DNA of 10,200 bases from Gemmataceae bacterium (GTDB taxonomy: Bacteria > Planctomycetota > Planctomycetia > Gemmatales > Gemmataceae), in the NCBI GenBank assembly GCA_947490035.1, contig CANLGS010000071.1:1-10200 (forward strand), in the 5' to 3' direction. The stretch's first letter is position 1; every line of letters starts with the position of its first letter. Position numbers and translations under genes: made by a program. Shown here one piece after another: positions 1-5,817 of the stretch. Below the pieces are notes generated by a model that made no database searches, had not been told where the DNA came from, and worked only from the letters and a program-made list of their open reading frames with translations.

Positions 1-1
1 G

Positions 2-1531
2 GCAATGCAGTCGGCGCTCGATCAGGTGCGCGCGCAGTTCGGCCGCACGTATCCCATCGTCATCGACAACAAGCCGCTGCCGGTCACGAAGACGCTCGAC
101 CGCGAGAACCCGTCGCGCAAGGCGGAGCTTCTCGGCAAGGTGGCGATGGCGAACGTCGAGCAGGCGAATCTCGCTGTCAAATCATGCCTCTTTGCATTCG
201 ACGGCTGGCGCGATACCAGCGTGGGTGAGCGTGCCAGTCTACTCCGCCGGCTCGCAGATCAGTTCCGAAAACGCCGCTTTGAACTCTCGGCGTGGATCGT
301 GTTCGAGAGTGGCAAGCCGTGGCGCGAGTCCGACGCGGACGTGGCCGAAGCCATCGACTTCTGCGATTACTACGCGATTGAAATGGAGAAGCTCGGCGCA
401 ACGCAACACCGCGACGTGCCGGGCGAAGACAACCGCTACTTCTACGAGCCGCGCGGCGTGTCGGTCATCATCGCGCCGTGGAACTTCCCGCTCGCGATCC
501 TCACCGGCATGGCGACCGCGGCGCTCGTCGCGGGTAACACGGTGATCCTCAAACCCGCGGAGCAATCGGGCATCATCGGCGCGAAGCTGATGGAGTGTTT
601 GCTCGCCGCCGGCGTGCCGCCGGGCGTGGCGAACTTCCTCCCCGGCGATGGCGAAGAGATTGGGCCGACGCTCGTGCAACACCCCGATGTCGCGCTGATC
701 GCGTTCACGGGTTCGCTGAAGGTCGCGTTGCTCATCAACGAGCAGGCGTCGAAGACGCCCGGCGGGCAGAACTTCGTCAAGAAGGTCATCGCGGAGATGG
801 GCGGGAAGAACGCGATCATCGTGGACGCCGACGCCGACCTCGACGAAGCCGTGAAGGGCGTGGTCGATTCCGCGTTCGGGTTCGGCGGGCAGAAATGTTC
901 GGCCGGCTCGCGCGCCATCGTCCTCGACGGCATCTACGACCAGTTCCTCGCGCGCCTTGTCGAGGCAACGAAGTCGCTCGCGGTGAAGGCCGCCGACGAT
1001 CCCGGTTGCTCGCTCGGCCCGGTGATCGACGCCGAATCACGCGACCGCATCCTGCGGTTCATCGAAACCGGCAAGAAGGAAGCGAAGCTGGCGCACCAGA
1101 CCGACCTCGGCGCGCTGATGGAGCAAGGCCACTTCATCCCGCCGACGATCTTCGCGGAAGTGTCGGAGAACGCGAGCATCGCGCAGGACGAAATCTTCGG
1201 CCCGGTGCTGTCCGTGATTCGCGCAAAGGACTTGGACGACGCACTGCGCATCGCGAACGGCACGCGCTACGCGCTAACGGGCGGGTGCTACAGCCGCAGT
1301 CCAAGCCATCTGGAGAAGGTGAAGCGGAAGTTCCGCGTCGGCAACCTTTACATCAACCGGAAATGCACGGGCGCACTGGTGGACCGCCAGCCGTTCGGCG
1401 GCTTCAAACTGAGCGGCATCGGCTCTAAAGCCGGCGGCCCCGACTACCTGTTGCAGTTCGTGTTGCCGCGTACAATCACCGAAAACCAGATGCGCCGCGG
1501 CTTCGCCCCGGAAACCGGAACGGGGGAATAG
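2..1531 (+). CDS. pruA: L-glutamate gamma-semialdehyde (P5C) dehydrogenase, 5' end outside the window
   Basis: NAD-dependent aldehyde dehydrogenase that oxidises glutamate-gamma-semialdehyde (from P5C) to glutamate, the second step of proline catabolism. Seen, numbering from the ATG at position 5: PWNF at 158-161 with Asn160, LKP at 182-184 with the cofactor-binding Lys, general base Glu264 in EMGGKN, nucleophile Cys298 in GGQKCSAGSR, EIFGP at 396-400, QPFGGFKLSG at 462-471, and the P5CDH-type tail GSKAGGPDYL. The ATG at 5 aligns about 20 residues inside a RocA-type protein, and the preceding codon in frame is open. That ATG is therefore probably internal and the gene begins before the window. 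It may be a stand-alone RocA/PruA of about 530 residues or the C-terminal half of a bifunctional PutA; the window cannot decide. The usual CSACSR is CSAGSR here, leaving the catalytic Cys intact. The stop lies 8 bases from the convergent neighbour. Confidence 0.95.
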   Translation, partial: AMQSALDQVRAQFGRTYPIVIDNKPLPVTKTLDRENPSRKAELLGKVAMANVEQANLAVKSCLFAFDGWRDTSVGERASLLRRLADQFRKRRFELSAWIVFESGKPWRESDADVAEAIDFCDYYAIEMEKLGATQHRDVPGEDNRYFYEPRGVSVIIAPWNFPLAILTGMATAALVAGNTVILKPAEQSGIIGAKLMECLLAAGVPPGVANFLPGDGEEIGPTLVQHPDVALIAFTGSLKVALLINEQASKTPGGQNFVKKVIAEMGGKNAIIVDADADLDEAVKGVVDSAFGFGGQKCSAGSRAIVLDGIYDQFLARLVEATKSLAVKAADDPGCSLGPVIDAESRDRILRFIETGKKEAKLAHQTDLGALMEQGHFIPPTIFAEVSENASIAQDEIFGPVLSVIRAKDLDDALRIANGTRYALTGGCYSRSPSHLEKVKRKFRVGNLYINRKCTGALVDRQPFGGFKLSGIGSKAGGPDYLLQFVLPRTITENQMRRGFAPETGTGE

Positions 1532-1540
1532 GTGCCCCGT
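1520..1540. terminator. small hairpin between convergent stop codons
   Basis: The 6-bp inverted repeat ACGGGG/CCCCGT (1520-1525 and 1535-1540) with a 9-base loop spans the gap between the stop of the P5C dehydrogenase and the stop of the facing gene. It has no T-tract on either side. It could be a weak bidirectional terminator, but 6 bp can arise by chance in DNA this GC-rich. Confidence 0.3.
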
Positions 1541-2151
1541 CACTCGACGCGCTCGATGTGCGCGTCGAGTACGTCGCCGAAGCGCGCGCGGATTAACTCG
1601 GCCGCGCCCTCGTCAACGTTCTGGGCGCAGGCGTGAATCGCTACGCGGGTCGGCCGCATGCCGAGGTCGGGTGAGCAGATGGCCACGGCGTCGGCGAGCG
1701 TCAGCGGACAATCGTGGAGCGTCAGCGTTCGGACATGGCGCAGGTGCCGAATCCACGGCCGGATTGTGTTTTCTCCGATTACAAATGTCACAATCGGGGC
1801 GGCGACAAAAGCCAGAGCCGTGTCCGGGTCGTGCGGCGGGGTCGGCATGTCCGAGGTGACGAGCAGTTCCTCCACAAACCCGCGGCGAAAAGGCTCACAC
1901 CATACCCACCCGTGTTCATCGGGCAATTCCGCCAGCCACCGTTCGCGGTGTTCTGCGAGTAGCTCGGCTGCTCGCGCCAGGAGAGTTCGCCTCCTGCGCG
2001 GGCGCTCACGAACCGCGTCGATTTGCACGCGAATGAACTCGGCCCGCGCTTGGTCGCCATTCTCCTGAAGCCAGTCGGCGAACACCAGGCGCGGCGTGTC
2101 CTCGTCGGGGTTGTCGCAGATCGCTCGCATCAGTGCGTCGCGTTCGTTCAT
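1540..2151 (-). CDS. TIGR02996 repeat-companion domain protein
   Basis: A 203-residue protein of unknown function. Residues 1-43 carry the full TIGR02996 signature: MNERDALMRAI, then NPDEDTPRLVFADWLQENGD, then AEFIRVQ. This short N-terminal domain is found mainly in Gemmata-type planctomycetes, often before leucine-rich or other repeats. Residues around 85-96 (WCEPFRRGFVEEL) resemble the linker these proteins carry before degenerate leucine-rich repeats. The segment LRHVRTLTLHDCPLTLADAVAI (about 136-158) looks like one decayed repeat. No signal peptide or membrane helix is seen, so it is probably cytoplasmic. The ATG at 2151 follows a GGGGA ribosome site by about 9 bases and is the start the domain demands. 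It is transcribed toward the P5C dehydrogenase and looks monocistronic. The domain assignment is confident; the role is unknown. Confidence 0.9.
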   Translation of the reverse strand: MNERDALMRAICDNPDEDTPRLVFADWLQENGDQARAEFIRVQIDAVRERPRRRRTLLARAAELLAEHRERWLAELPDEHGWVWCEPFRRGFVEELLVTSDMPTPPHDPDTALAFVAAPIVTFVIGENTIRPWIRHLRHVRTLTLHDCPLTLADAVAICSPDLGMRPTRVAIHACAQNVDEGAAELIRARFGDVLDAHIERVE

Positions 2152-2267
2152 CGCCGGTTCCCCATCACTCCCCGAGACGCCAGCAGTTAATTGTCACACA
2201 AGCCATTGCGATACATTGGTTTACGTCTTCAGAAAGTGCGATGAGGGGCGTTGCTCTGAACTGAGGA

Positions 2268-2291
2268 AGCCCGCACCTGAAGGGGCGGGCT
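2268..2291. terminator. GC-rich stem-loop downstream of the charged protein
   Basis: AGCCCGC (2268-2274) pairs with GCGGGCT (2285-2291) across a 10-base loop. It lies 16 bases past the stop of the minus-strand gene ending at 2307, which suits a terminator for that gene. On the minus strand the T-run (read as GGTTTT) comes before the stem rather than after it, so classical intrinsic termination is not clear. It may instead be a copy of a dispersed palindromic intergenic repeat. Confidence 0.45.
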
Positions 2292-2306
2292 AAAACCAAG
2301 AATGAT

Positions 2307-2795
2307 CTACTCCTTGATCTCTTCTTTCACCAAGTTGATGTAGAAGGTCTTCTTCTCTTCGAGTTTGCGGGCGAGGAGGGCTTTGGCCTCTTCCTTCTGG
2401 TTGTACGGGAACTTCTCGACCACCTTGCTGCCGTTGTCGAAGACGACCCAGACGGCCCGCGTGCGGACCTCTTTCGCGGCCCGCGAGCGCTTGCTCGGCG
2501 CCTTCTTGACCGCGACCTTCTTGACCGCGACCTTCTTGGCCTTCTTCTTCTTCGGCTTGGCGTCCTCGTCGTCCTCGTCGTCGGTCGCGTCGCCCTCGGG
2601 GTCGGGCACCTCGGCCTCCGCGTCGCCGTCGGCCTCGGCGTCGAGTTCGACTTCCGCGTCGGGGTCGTCCTCGTCCTCGTCGTCGTCTTCGGCCTCTCCG
2701 CCCTCGGTCTCGGCTTCGTCCTCGCGCTGCTTGGCCTCGACCGCCTCCGCTTCGCGCCGCAGGTCCATGCGGCTCTTGCGCCCACCCTTCGCCAT
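2307..2795 (-). CDS. hypothetical highly charged protein with acidic and lysine-rich tracts
   Basis: A 162-residue protein that I cannot assign a function. It has four visible parts: a basic N-terminus (1-14, KGGRKSRMDLRR); a long acidic tract of Asp/Glu/Ala (about 24-79); a lysine-rich tract (80-112) with two VAVKK repeats encoded by a 15-bp tandem duplication at 2502-2531; and a compact C-terminal segment (113-162, TRAVWVVFDNGSKVVEKFPY...FYINLVKEEIKE). The last part looks like a small folded domain ending in a helix. No signal or membrane segment is seen. A good ribosome site (GGAGGGG, about 6 bases before ATG) supports the start at 2795. The acidic then lysine-rich layout is reminiscent of nucleic-acid or nucleoid-associated tails, but this is analogy only. 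It is followed by a stem-loop at 2268-2291 and preceded by the corA terminator hairpin, so it is probably its own transcription unit. Confidence 0.85.
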   Translation of the reverse strand: MAKGGRKSRMDLRREAEAVEAKQREDEAETEGGEAEDDDEDEDDPDAEVELDAEADGDAEAEVPDPEGDATDDEDDEDAKPKKKKAKKVAVKKVAVKKAPSKRSRAAKEVRTRAVWVVFDNGSKVVEKFPYNQKEEAKALLARKLEEKKTFYINLVKEEIKE

Positions 2796-2802
2796 GTGCG
2801 TC

Positions 2803-2809
2803 CCCTCCG
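2803..2809 (-). promoter_or_regulatory. ribosome binding site of the charged protein
   Basis: Read on the minus strand, GGAGGGG lies about 6-7 bases before the ATG at 2795. It is a strong Shine-Dalgarno match and the best evidence that this low-complexity reading frame is translated. An AT-richer stretch just upstream (around 2817-2836, minus strand, including TTTAAT) could hold the promoter, but no convincing -35/-10 pair can be fixed. Confidence 0.5.
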
Positions 2810-2875
2810 AGCGTGATTAAATCGCAATCGTTAACCTAACCCGCGACAACACAACCGACAAGGGTGCGCCAAACA

Positions 2876-2936
2876 CCCGCTCTCTGACGGTCGCGGTTCA
2901 CCGGGCGGTGGTGAACCGCGACCGTCAGGGAGCGGG
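2876..2936. terminator. 27-bp-stem hairpin downstream of corA
   Basis: Arms 2876-2902 and 2910-2936 are complementary over 27 positions, 26 Watson-Crick pairs and one G-U (T2883 with G2929), around the 7-base loop GGGCGGT. The outer edge lies 17 bases past the corA stop, so corA transcripts read straight into it. Only a short T-run (TGTTT on the minus strand) follows. The stem is far longer than a typical terminator needs, which also fits a dispersed palindromic repeat that has come to serve as one. Confidence 0.65.
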
Positions 2937-2953
2937 TAAGGTTTCGCGGCCCG

Positions 2954-4009
2954 TCAGATCCACTTCTTCCAGCGGAAGAACGCCAGCGAGGTGAAACCGG
3001 TCACGGCCATCAACCCCAGCGCGAGCGGGTAGCCCCACTCCCACTCGAGTTCCGGCATGTGCTTGAAGTTCATCCCGTAGACGCTGGAAATGAGCGTCAG
3101 CGGCAGGATGGTGGTCGAGATCATGGTCAGCACTTTCATGATCTGGTTCAGCCGGTTCGAGACCGCCGCGAGGTGCGTCTCGCCCAGGTCGCTGACCATT
3201 TCCCGCGCCGCCTCGATCAGCTCCGTGTACCGCGTCAGGTGGTCGTACACGTTGCGGTAGTAGGCGATTTCGCGCTCGTCCACGAGCGCGAACTCGCCGC
3301 GGATCAACCGCGACAGCACCTCGCGCTCGATGATGAGCGTCTTGCGCATCCCGGTGACGACGCGCTTGAGTTTCAGGATGCCGGAGATGAGTTTGGCCGT
3401 CGGGCGCGTGAAGATGCGCGACTCCAGTTTGTCGAGCCGGCTCGCGACCCACTCGACCACGGGCGCGTACTCGTCCACCATCGCGTCGAGGACGATGTGG
3501 AACACGTAGTCCGGGCCGCGCCGGGCGGACTCGCCGTGCCGTTCGAGGAACTGGTGCGCGGTCGCCACGCACGCGAGCGGTTCCATCGAGTGCGTGATGA
3601 GTACGTTGTGCGACAGCACCGCGCTCAACTGCGGCCGGTGCCGGCGGAGCATCCGCGACGCGGACGGCAGTTTCACGGTCGCCTCGGTCGGCTTGCCCCC
3701 CAACGTCGCCAGCGCGATGAGGCCGGGCGGAAGCGGGTTGACGATCACGAACAGGTAATCCGGGAACTCTTCCACCTTCGGGAAGTGCGCGCCTTGGTCG
3801 GGTTCGCGGCGGATGCGGGTCACGTCTTCAAGCGTCAGCGGGTGGACCGGAAGGAACTTCTGGAACACCGCGGCTTCTTCTTCCGGCGTCGGGGCGCTCA
3901 AATTGATCCACACGAACTCGTCGCCGGTGACGCCCGCGGCCGATTCGGGCATCCCTTCGATTCCGGTGCGCTCGCAGCGGGAGCCGTTCCAGCGGTGGAC
4001 CGTAATCAT
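2954..4009 (-). CDS. corA: CorA-type magnesium/cobalt transport channel
   Basis: Inner-membrane divalent cation channel of the CorA family, which acts as a homopentamer. Seen in the 351 residues: an N-terminal cytoplasmic alpha/beta domain (about 1-165), a long charged helical region (about 170-290) that forms the stalk helix in this family, then a first membrane helix (about 293-311, MISTTILPLTLISSV). It ends in the diagnostic YGMNF motif (GMN at 312-314), followed by a short acidic loop (HMPELEWEWG), a second helix (about 327-346) and a basic tail (RWKKWI). The length is normal and no key residue is missing. The ATG at 4009 is the natural start (MITVHRWNG). It is transcribed divergently from the ECF sigma gene and ends just before a 27-bp-stem hairpin, so it is probably monocistronic. 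Ion selectivity (Mg, Co, Ni or Zn efflux) cannot be told from sequence alone. Confidence 0.95.
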   Translation of the reverse strand: MITVHRWNGSRCERTGIEGMPESAAGVTGDEFVWINLSAPTPEEEAAVFQKFLPVHPLTLEDVTRIRREPDQGAHFPKVEEFPDYLFVIVNPLPPGLIALATLGGKPTEATVKLPSASRMLRRHRPQLSAVLSHNVLITHSMEPLACVATAHQFLERHGESARRGPDYVFHIVLDAMVDEYAPVVEWVASRLDKLESRIFTRPTAKLISGILKLKRVVTGMRKTLIIEREVLSRLIRGEFALVDEREIAYYRNVYDHLTRYTELIEAAREMVSDLGETHLAAVSNRLNQIMKVLTMISTTILPLTLISSVYGMNFKHMPELEWEWGYPLALGLMAVTGFTSLAFFRWKKWI

Positions 4010-4064
4010 TGCGCGTTCCGGGTGCGAATGTCTGAATTGCTGTCGAGCCGTTCGCGTCTAGATA

Positions 4065-4107
4065 CGGAGGGTTCCGTTGGTCGGCGCGGTCCGGTGTCGG
4101 AGGGTTC
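4065..4107. repeat. two direct copies of CGGAGGGTTC in the corA/sigma spacer
   Basis: CGGAGGGTTC occurs at 4065-4074 and again at 4098-4107. The repeats are 33 bases apart, close to three helical turns, so both face the same side of the DNA. They lie between corA and the sigma gene and upstream of the candidate -10 at 4144. They could be paired operator half-sites for either gene, but no regulator is known. Confidence 0.4.
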
Positions 4108-4120
4108 GGAAATTCGGTGC

Positions 4121-4149
4121 GTGAGTCGCCACGTGGGTGCGGGTAGAAT
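4121..4149 (+). promoter_or_regulatory. possible promoter of the sigma/anti-sigma unit
   Basis: TAGAAT at 4144-4149 matches the -10 consensus in 5 of 6 positions and lies about 40 bases before the proposed ATG at 4191. The hexamer 17 bases upstream (GTGAGT, 4121-4126) matches TTGACA only weakly. If real, the unit is read from a housekeeping-type promoter. An ECF-type self-promoter is not evident. Confidence 0.35.
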
Positions 4150-4190
4150 ACGAGCCGTCGGGTCCGCTCCCGCCTGGAACGTGTCGCCTC

Positions 4191-4784
4191 ATGACGCTCG
4201 CCGCGCTCACTATTCCGCTTGCACCCCCCACGGACGACGCCTTGCTGGCGCGGTTCGCGCAGGGCGACCGCGCGGCGCTCGACGACCTGTTCCGCCGCTA
4301 CCGCGGCGTGGCGTACCGGGTCGCGTACCGGTTGCTGGGCCGCGAGGCCGACGCGCTCGACGCCGTGCAGGACGGGTTCGTGAACGCGCTCACGCACCTG
4401 GACCGGTTCGGCGGACGCAGCTCGTTCAAGACGTGGCTGCTGCGGGTCGTGTGTAACGCGGCGCTCGACATCGGCCGGCAGCGGAAGCGGCACGAGCGCG
4501 TGCCGCAGGCGCCGCGAGACGCGTCGCCCGACCGGTTCGGCGCCGGTGACCCTGCCCCGGCCGACGCGGAACTGGTTCGTGCCGACCTGCGCCGGGCCAT
4601 CGACGCGGCGCTCGCGCGGCTGCCCGTCGCGCAGCGGCAGACGTTCGTCTTGCACGTCGAGGGCGAACTGACCTATCGTGAGGTAGCCGACGCCTTGGGA
4701 ATTTCCATCGGCACGGTGATGAGCCGCTTGTTCTACGCCCGGCGGCGGTTGAAAGACCTGCTCGCCGGTTACCGACAGCCATGA
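4191..4784 (+). CDS. RNA polymerase sigma factor, sigma-70 family ECF subfamily
   Basis: A 197-residue extracytoplasmic-function sigma factor that directs RNA polymerase to a dedicated promoter set. Region 2 spans about 17-101: LLARFAQGDRAALDDLFRRYRG, then AVQDGFVNALTHLDRF, then SSFKTWLLRVVCNAALDIGRQRKR. A flexible linker rich in Pro, Ala and Asp (about 103-128) leads to region 4 (about 135-190), with LPVAQRQTFVLHVEGELTYR and the helix-turn-helix EVADALGISIGTVMSRLFYARRRLK. The frame is open back to a GTG at 4137, but that start would overlap the candidate -10 (4144-4149), and the added residues match no part of the family. The ATG at 4191 gives the normal ECF length. The stop overlaps the next start by four bases (ATGA), implying translational coupling to the membrane protein that follows, the usual layout of a sigma/anti-sigma pair. 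The ECF subgroup was not determined. Confidence 0.93.
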   Translation: MTLAALTIPLAPPTDDALLARFAQGDRAALDDLFRRYRGVAYRVAYRLLGREADALDAVQDGFVNALTHLDRFGGRSSFKTWLLRVVCNAALDIGRQRKRHERVPQAPRDASPDRFGAGDPAPADAELVRADLRRAIDAALARLPVAQRQTFVLHVEGELTYREVADALGISIGTVMSRLFYARRRLKDLLAGYRQP

Positions 4785-5314
4785 CACCCGACGACTCCAA
4801 CCTGCCGCGCCGCGACCCGCTCGACGCCTACGCCGAGGGCGACCGCGACGCCGTTGACGCCGCCCGACCCGACGAGCCGACCGAGGCGGAGTGGGACGCG
4901 ATGCGCCGTCGCATCCGCGACCGACTGAACCCACCGACACCTGCGCCGGCACGCCGAAACTGGCGCGCGGCGGTGCTGGTCGCGGCCGGTGCCGCGACCG
5001 CCGCGGCAGTCGCGTGGTTCGCCTTCGTGCCCGCGCCGCGGGTCGAAGTTGTCGAGGTTCGCCCGGCGGTGCCCGAAGCGCCGCACGATCCGCTCGCGGA
5101 CTTCGCGGTGTTGCCGATGGCGACCGCGGAGGAAGTGGACGTGCGCCGCGTGCCCGGCGCCGGCTGGCTGCCTATTGGCCCCGACCCTTTGCCGAACATT
5201 CTCGCGCTCGCGACCACGGACGAGGTCGAACTCGATGACCCCGATTCGGTGTGGCCCCAGGTGACGCTGTCGCCCGGCGACGCGCCGATGATCTTCGCCG
5301 CCAAGCCCAGGTGA
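4781..5314 (+). CDS. single-pass membrane protein, probable anti-sigma factor
   Basis: A 177-residue protein with an N-terminal cytoplasmic part (about 1-60), one membrane helix (about 63-83, rich in Ala and Val, ending WFAFV) and a C-terminal part (about 84-177) predicted to lie outside the inner membrane. The cytoplasmic part contains TEAEWDAMRRRIRDRL (about 34-49), a short amphipathic helix like those found in planctomycete membrane partners of ECF sigma factors. No zinc-binding HxxxCxxC anti-sigma motif is present, and the protein has no cysteine at all. The assignment therefore rests on topology and on the 4-base overlap with the sigma gene. The outer part is Pro/Asp/Glu-rich (VEVVEVRPAVPEAP...DDPDSVWPQVTLSPGDAPM) and matches no sensor domain I know. 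The inferred role is to hold the sigma factor at the membrane until a signal releases it. Alternatively it is a membrane protein of unrelated role that merely shares the operon. Confidence 0.6.
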   Translation: MTPDDSNLPRRDPLDAYAEGDRDAVDAARPDEPTEAEWDAMRRRIRDRLNPPTPAPARRNWRAAVLVAAGAATAAAVAWFAFVPAPRVEVVEVRPAVPEAPHDPLADFAVLPMATAEEVDVRRVPGAGWLPIGPDPLPNILALATTDEVELDDPDSVWPQVTLSPGDAPMIFAAKPR

Positions 5315-5317
5315 GTC

Positions 5318-5761
5318 ATGTCCGCCGTCGTTTTGACCGTGTATCTGTTCGCGGCGTGCCCCCCGACCGACGACCCCGTGCGCGTCACGGTGGTCATCGT
5401 GCTGGCGACCACCGAGAACGCCACCATCGATCCGAAGCTGAAGGAACTGGCGAAGGAAGTGCAGAAGCGCGACCCGAAGCTGACCGGCTTCCGGATCGTG
5501 GCGACCGAATGCAAGTCGATTCCCGTCGGCGGCAACGCGACGATCTCGCTGACGGACAAGCAGGAACTGAAGGTGCTGGTGGACAAGTCGAAGGACGAGA
5601 ACGGGCGGATCAGCCTGACGCTCAACCCGCCGGGCATGGACGCGGTGACCTACGCGTGCGCGTGCGACAAGTTCTTCCCGGTGGTGACGCCGCACCGCAC
5701 GAAGTCCGGCGAGCAACTCATCATCGCGGTGATGGCAAAGCCTTGCACCGCGAAGAAGTAG
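5318..5761 (+). CDS. small hypothetical protein, third gene of the sigma operon
   Basis: A 147-residue protein of unknown function, starting 3 bases after the previous stop. AGGTGAG (5309-5315) is a clear ribosome site that contains that stop codon, so the start is well supported and coupled. The N-terminus (MSAVVLTVYLFAAC) is hydrophobic but short and uncharged. It may be a weak export signal; the Cys14 context (LFAAC) is not a good lipobox. The body is a predicted alpha/beta fold: DPKLKELAKEVQKRDPKLTGFRI (38-60), a strand-rich centre, then KDENGRISLTLNPPG (92-106) and VTYACACDKFFPVV (110-123). Cysteines at 65, 114, 116 and 143 could form disulfides if the protein is exported. Candidate roles are a secreted target or sensor of the upstream pair, but this is inference from position. 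The last codons AAG AAG TAG lie inside the left arm of the palindrome at 5752-5817. Confidence 0.8.
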   Translation: MSAVVLTVYLFAACPPTDDPVRVTVVIVLATTENATIDPKLKELAKEVQKRDPKLTGFRIVATECKSIPVGGNATISLTDKQELKVLVDKSKDENGRISLTLNPPGMDAVTYACACDKFFPVVTPHRTKSGEQLIIAVMAKPCTAKK

Positions 5762-5817
5762 GACAGGCCGCTGGCCTGTCATTGTTTGGACAGGCCAGCG
5801 GCCTGTCCTACTTCTTC
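5752..5817. terminator. 29-bp perfect inverted repeat, bidirectional terminator spanning both convergent stops
   Basis: Arms 5752-5780 and 5789-5817 are perfectly complementary over 29 bp, with the loop ATTGTTTG. Each arm is itself a mini-hairpin, GACAGGCC-GCT-GGCCTGTC, preceded by ten bases reading GAAGAAGTAG. Those ten bases supply the Lys-Lys-stop end of the 147-residue protein on the plus strand and, in mirror image, the Lys-Lys-stop end of the LptC-like protein on the minus strand. Transcripts from either side fold into the same structure, so it probably terminates both. No long T-tract is present. Confidence 0.75.

Noticed and set aside
2365..2820. Serine-rich plus-strand frame opposite the charged protein
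   Set aside because: The Ser/Ala run is simply the antisense of the Asp/Glu-coding tract. The minus-strand frame has the better ribosome site and a sensible C-terminal domain.
4137..4190. Upstream GTG start for the sigma factor (18 extra residues)
   Set aside because: The candidate -10 hexamer lies inside this extension, the residues do not resemble the family, and the ATG at 4191 gives the usual length.
3059..4456. 465-codon plus-strand open frame across corA, the spacer and the sigma gene
   Set aside because: It runs antisense through an intact CorA with its GMN motif and then out of frame through the sigma gene. No start signal or domain.
3828..4952. 374-codon minus-strand open frame opposite the sigma and membrane-protein genes
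   Set aside because: Arg/Gly/Ala-rich low-complexity product, covering two well-supported genes and overlapping corA in another frame.
5318..5360. Lipoprotein signal in the small third protein (LFAAC, Cys14)
   Set aside because: No positive residue at the N-terminus, Phe at the -3 position and a hydrophobic stretch that is too short. Export is possible, a lipobox is not convincing.
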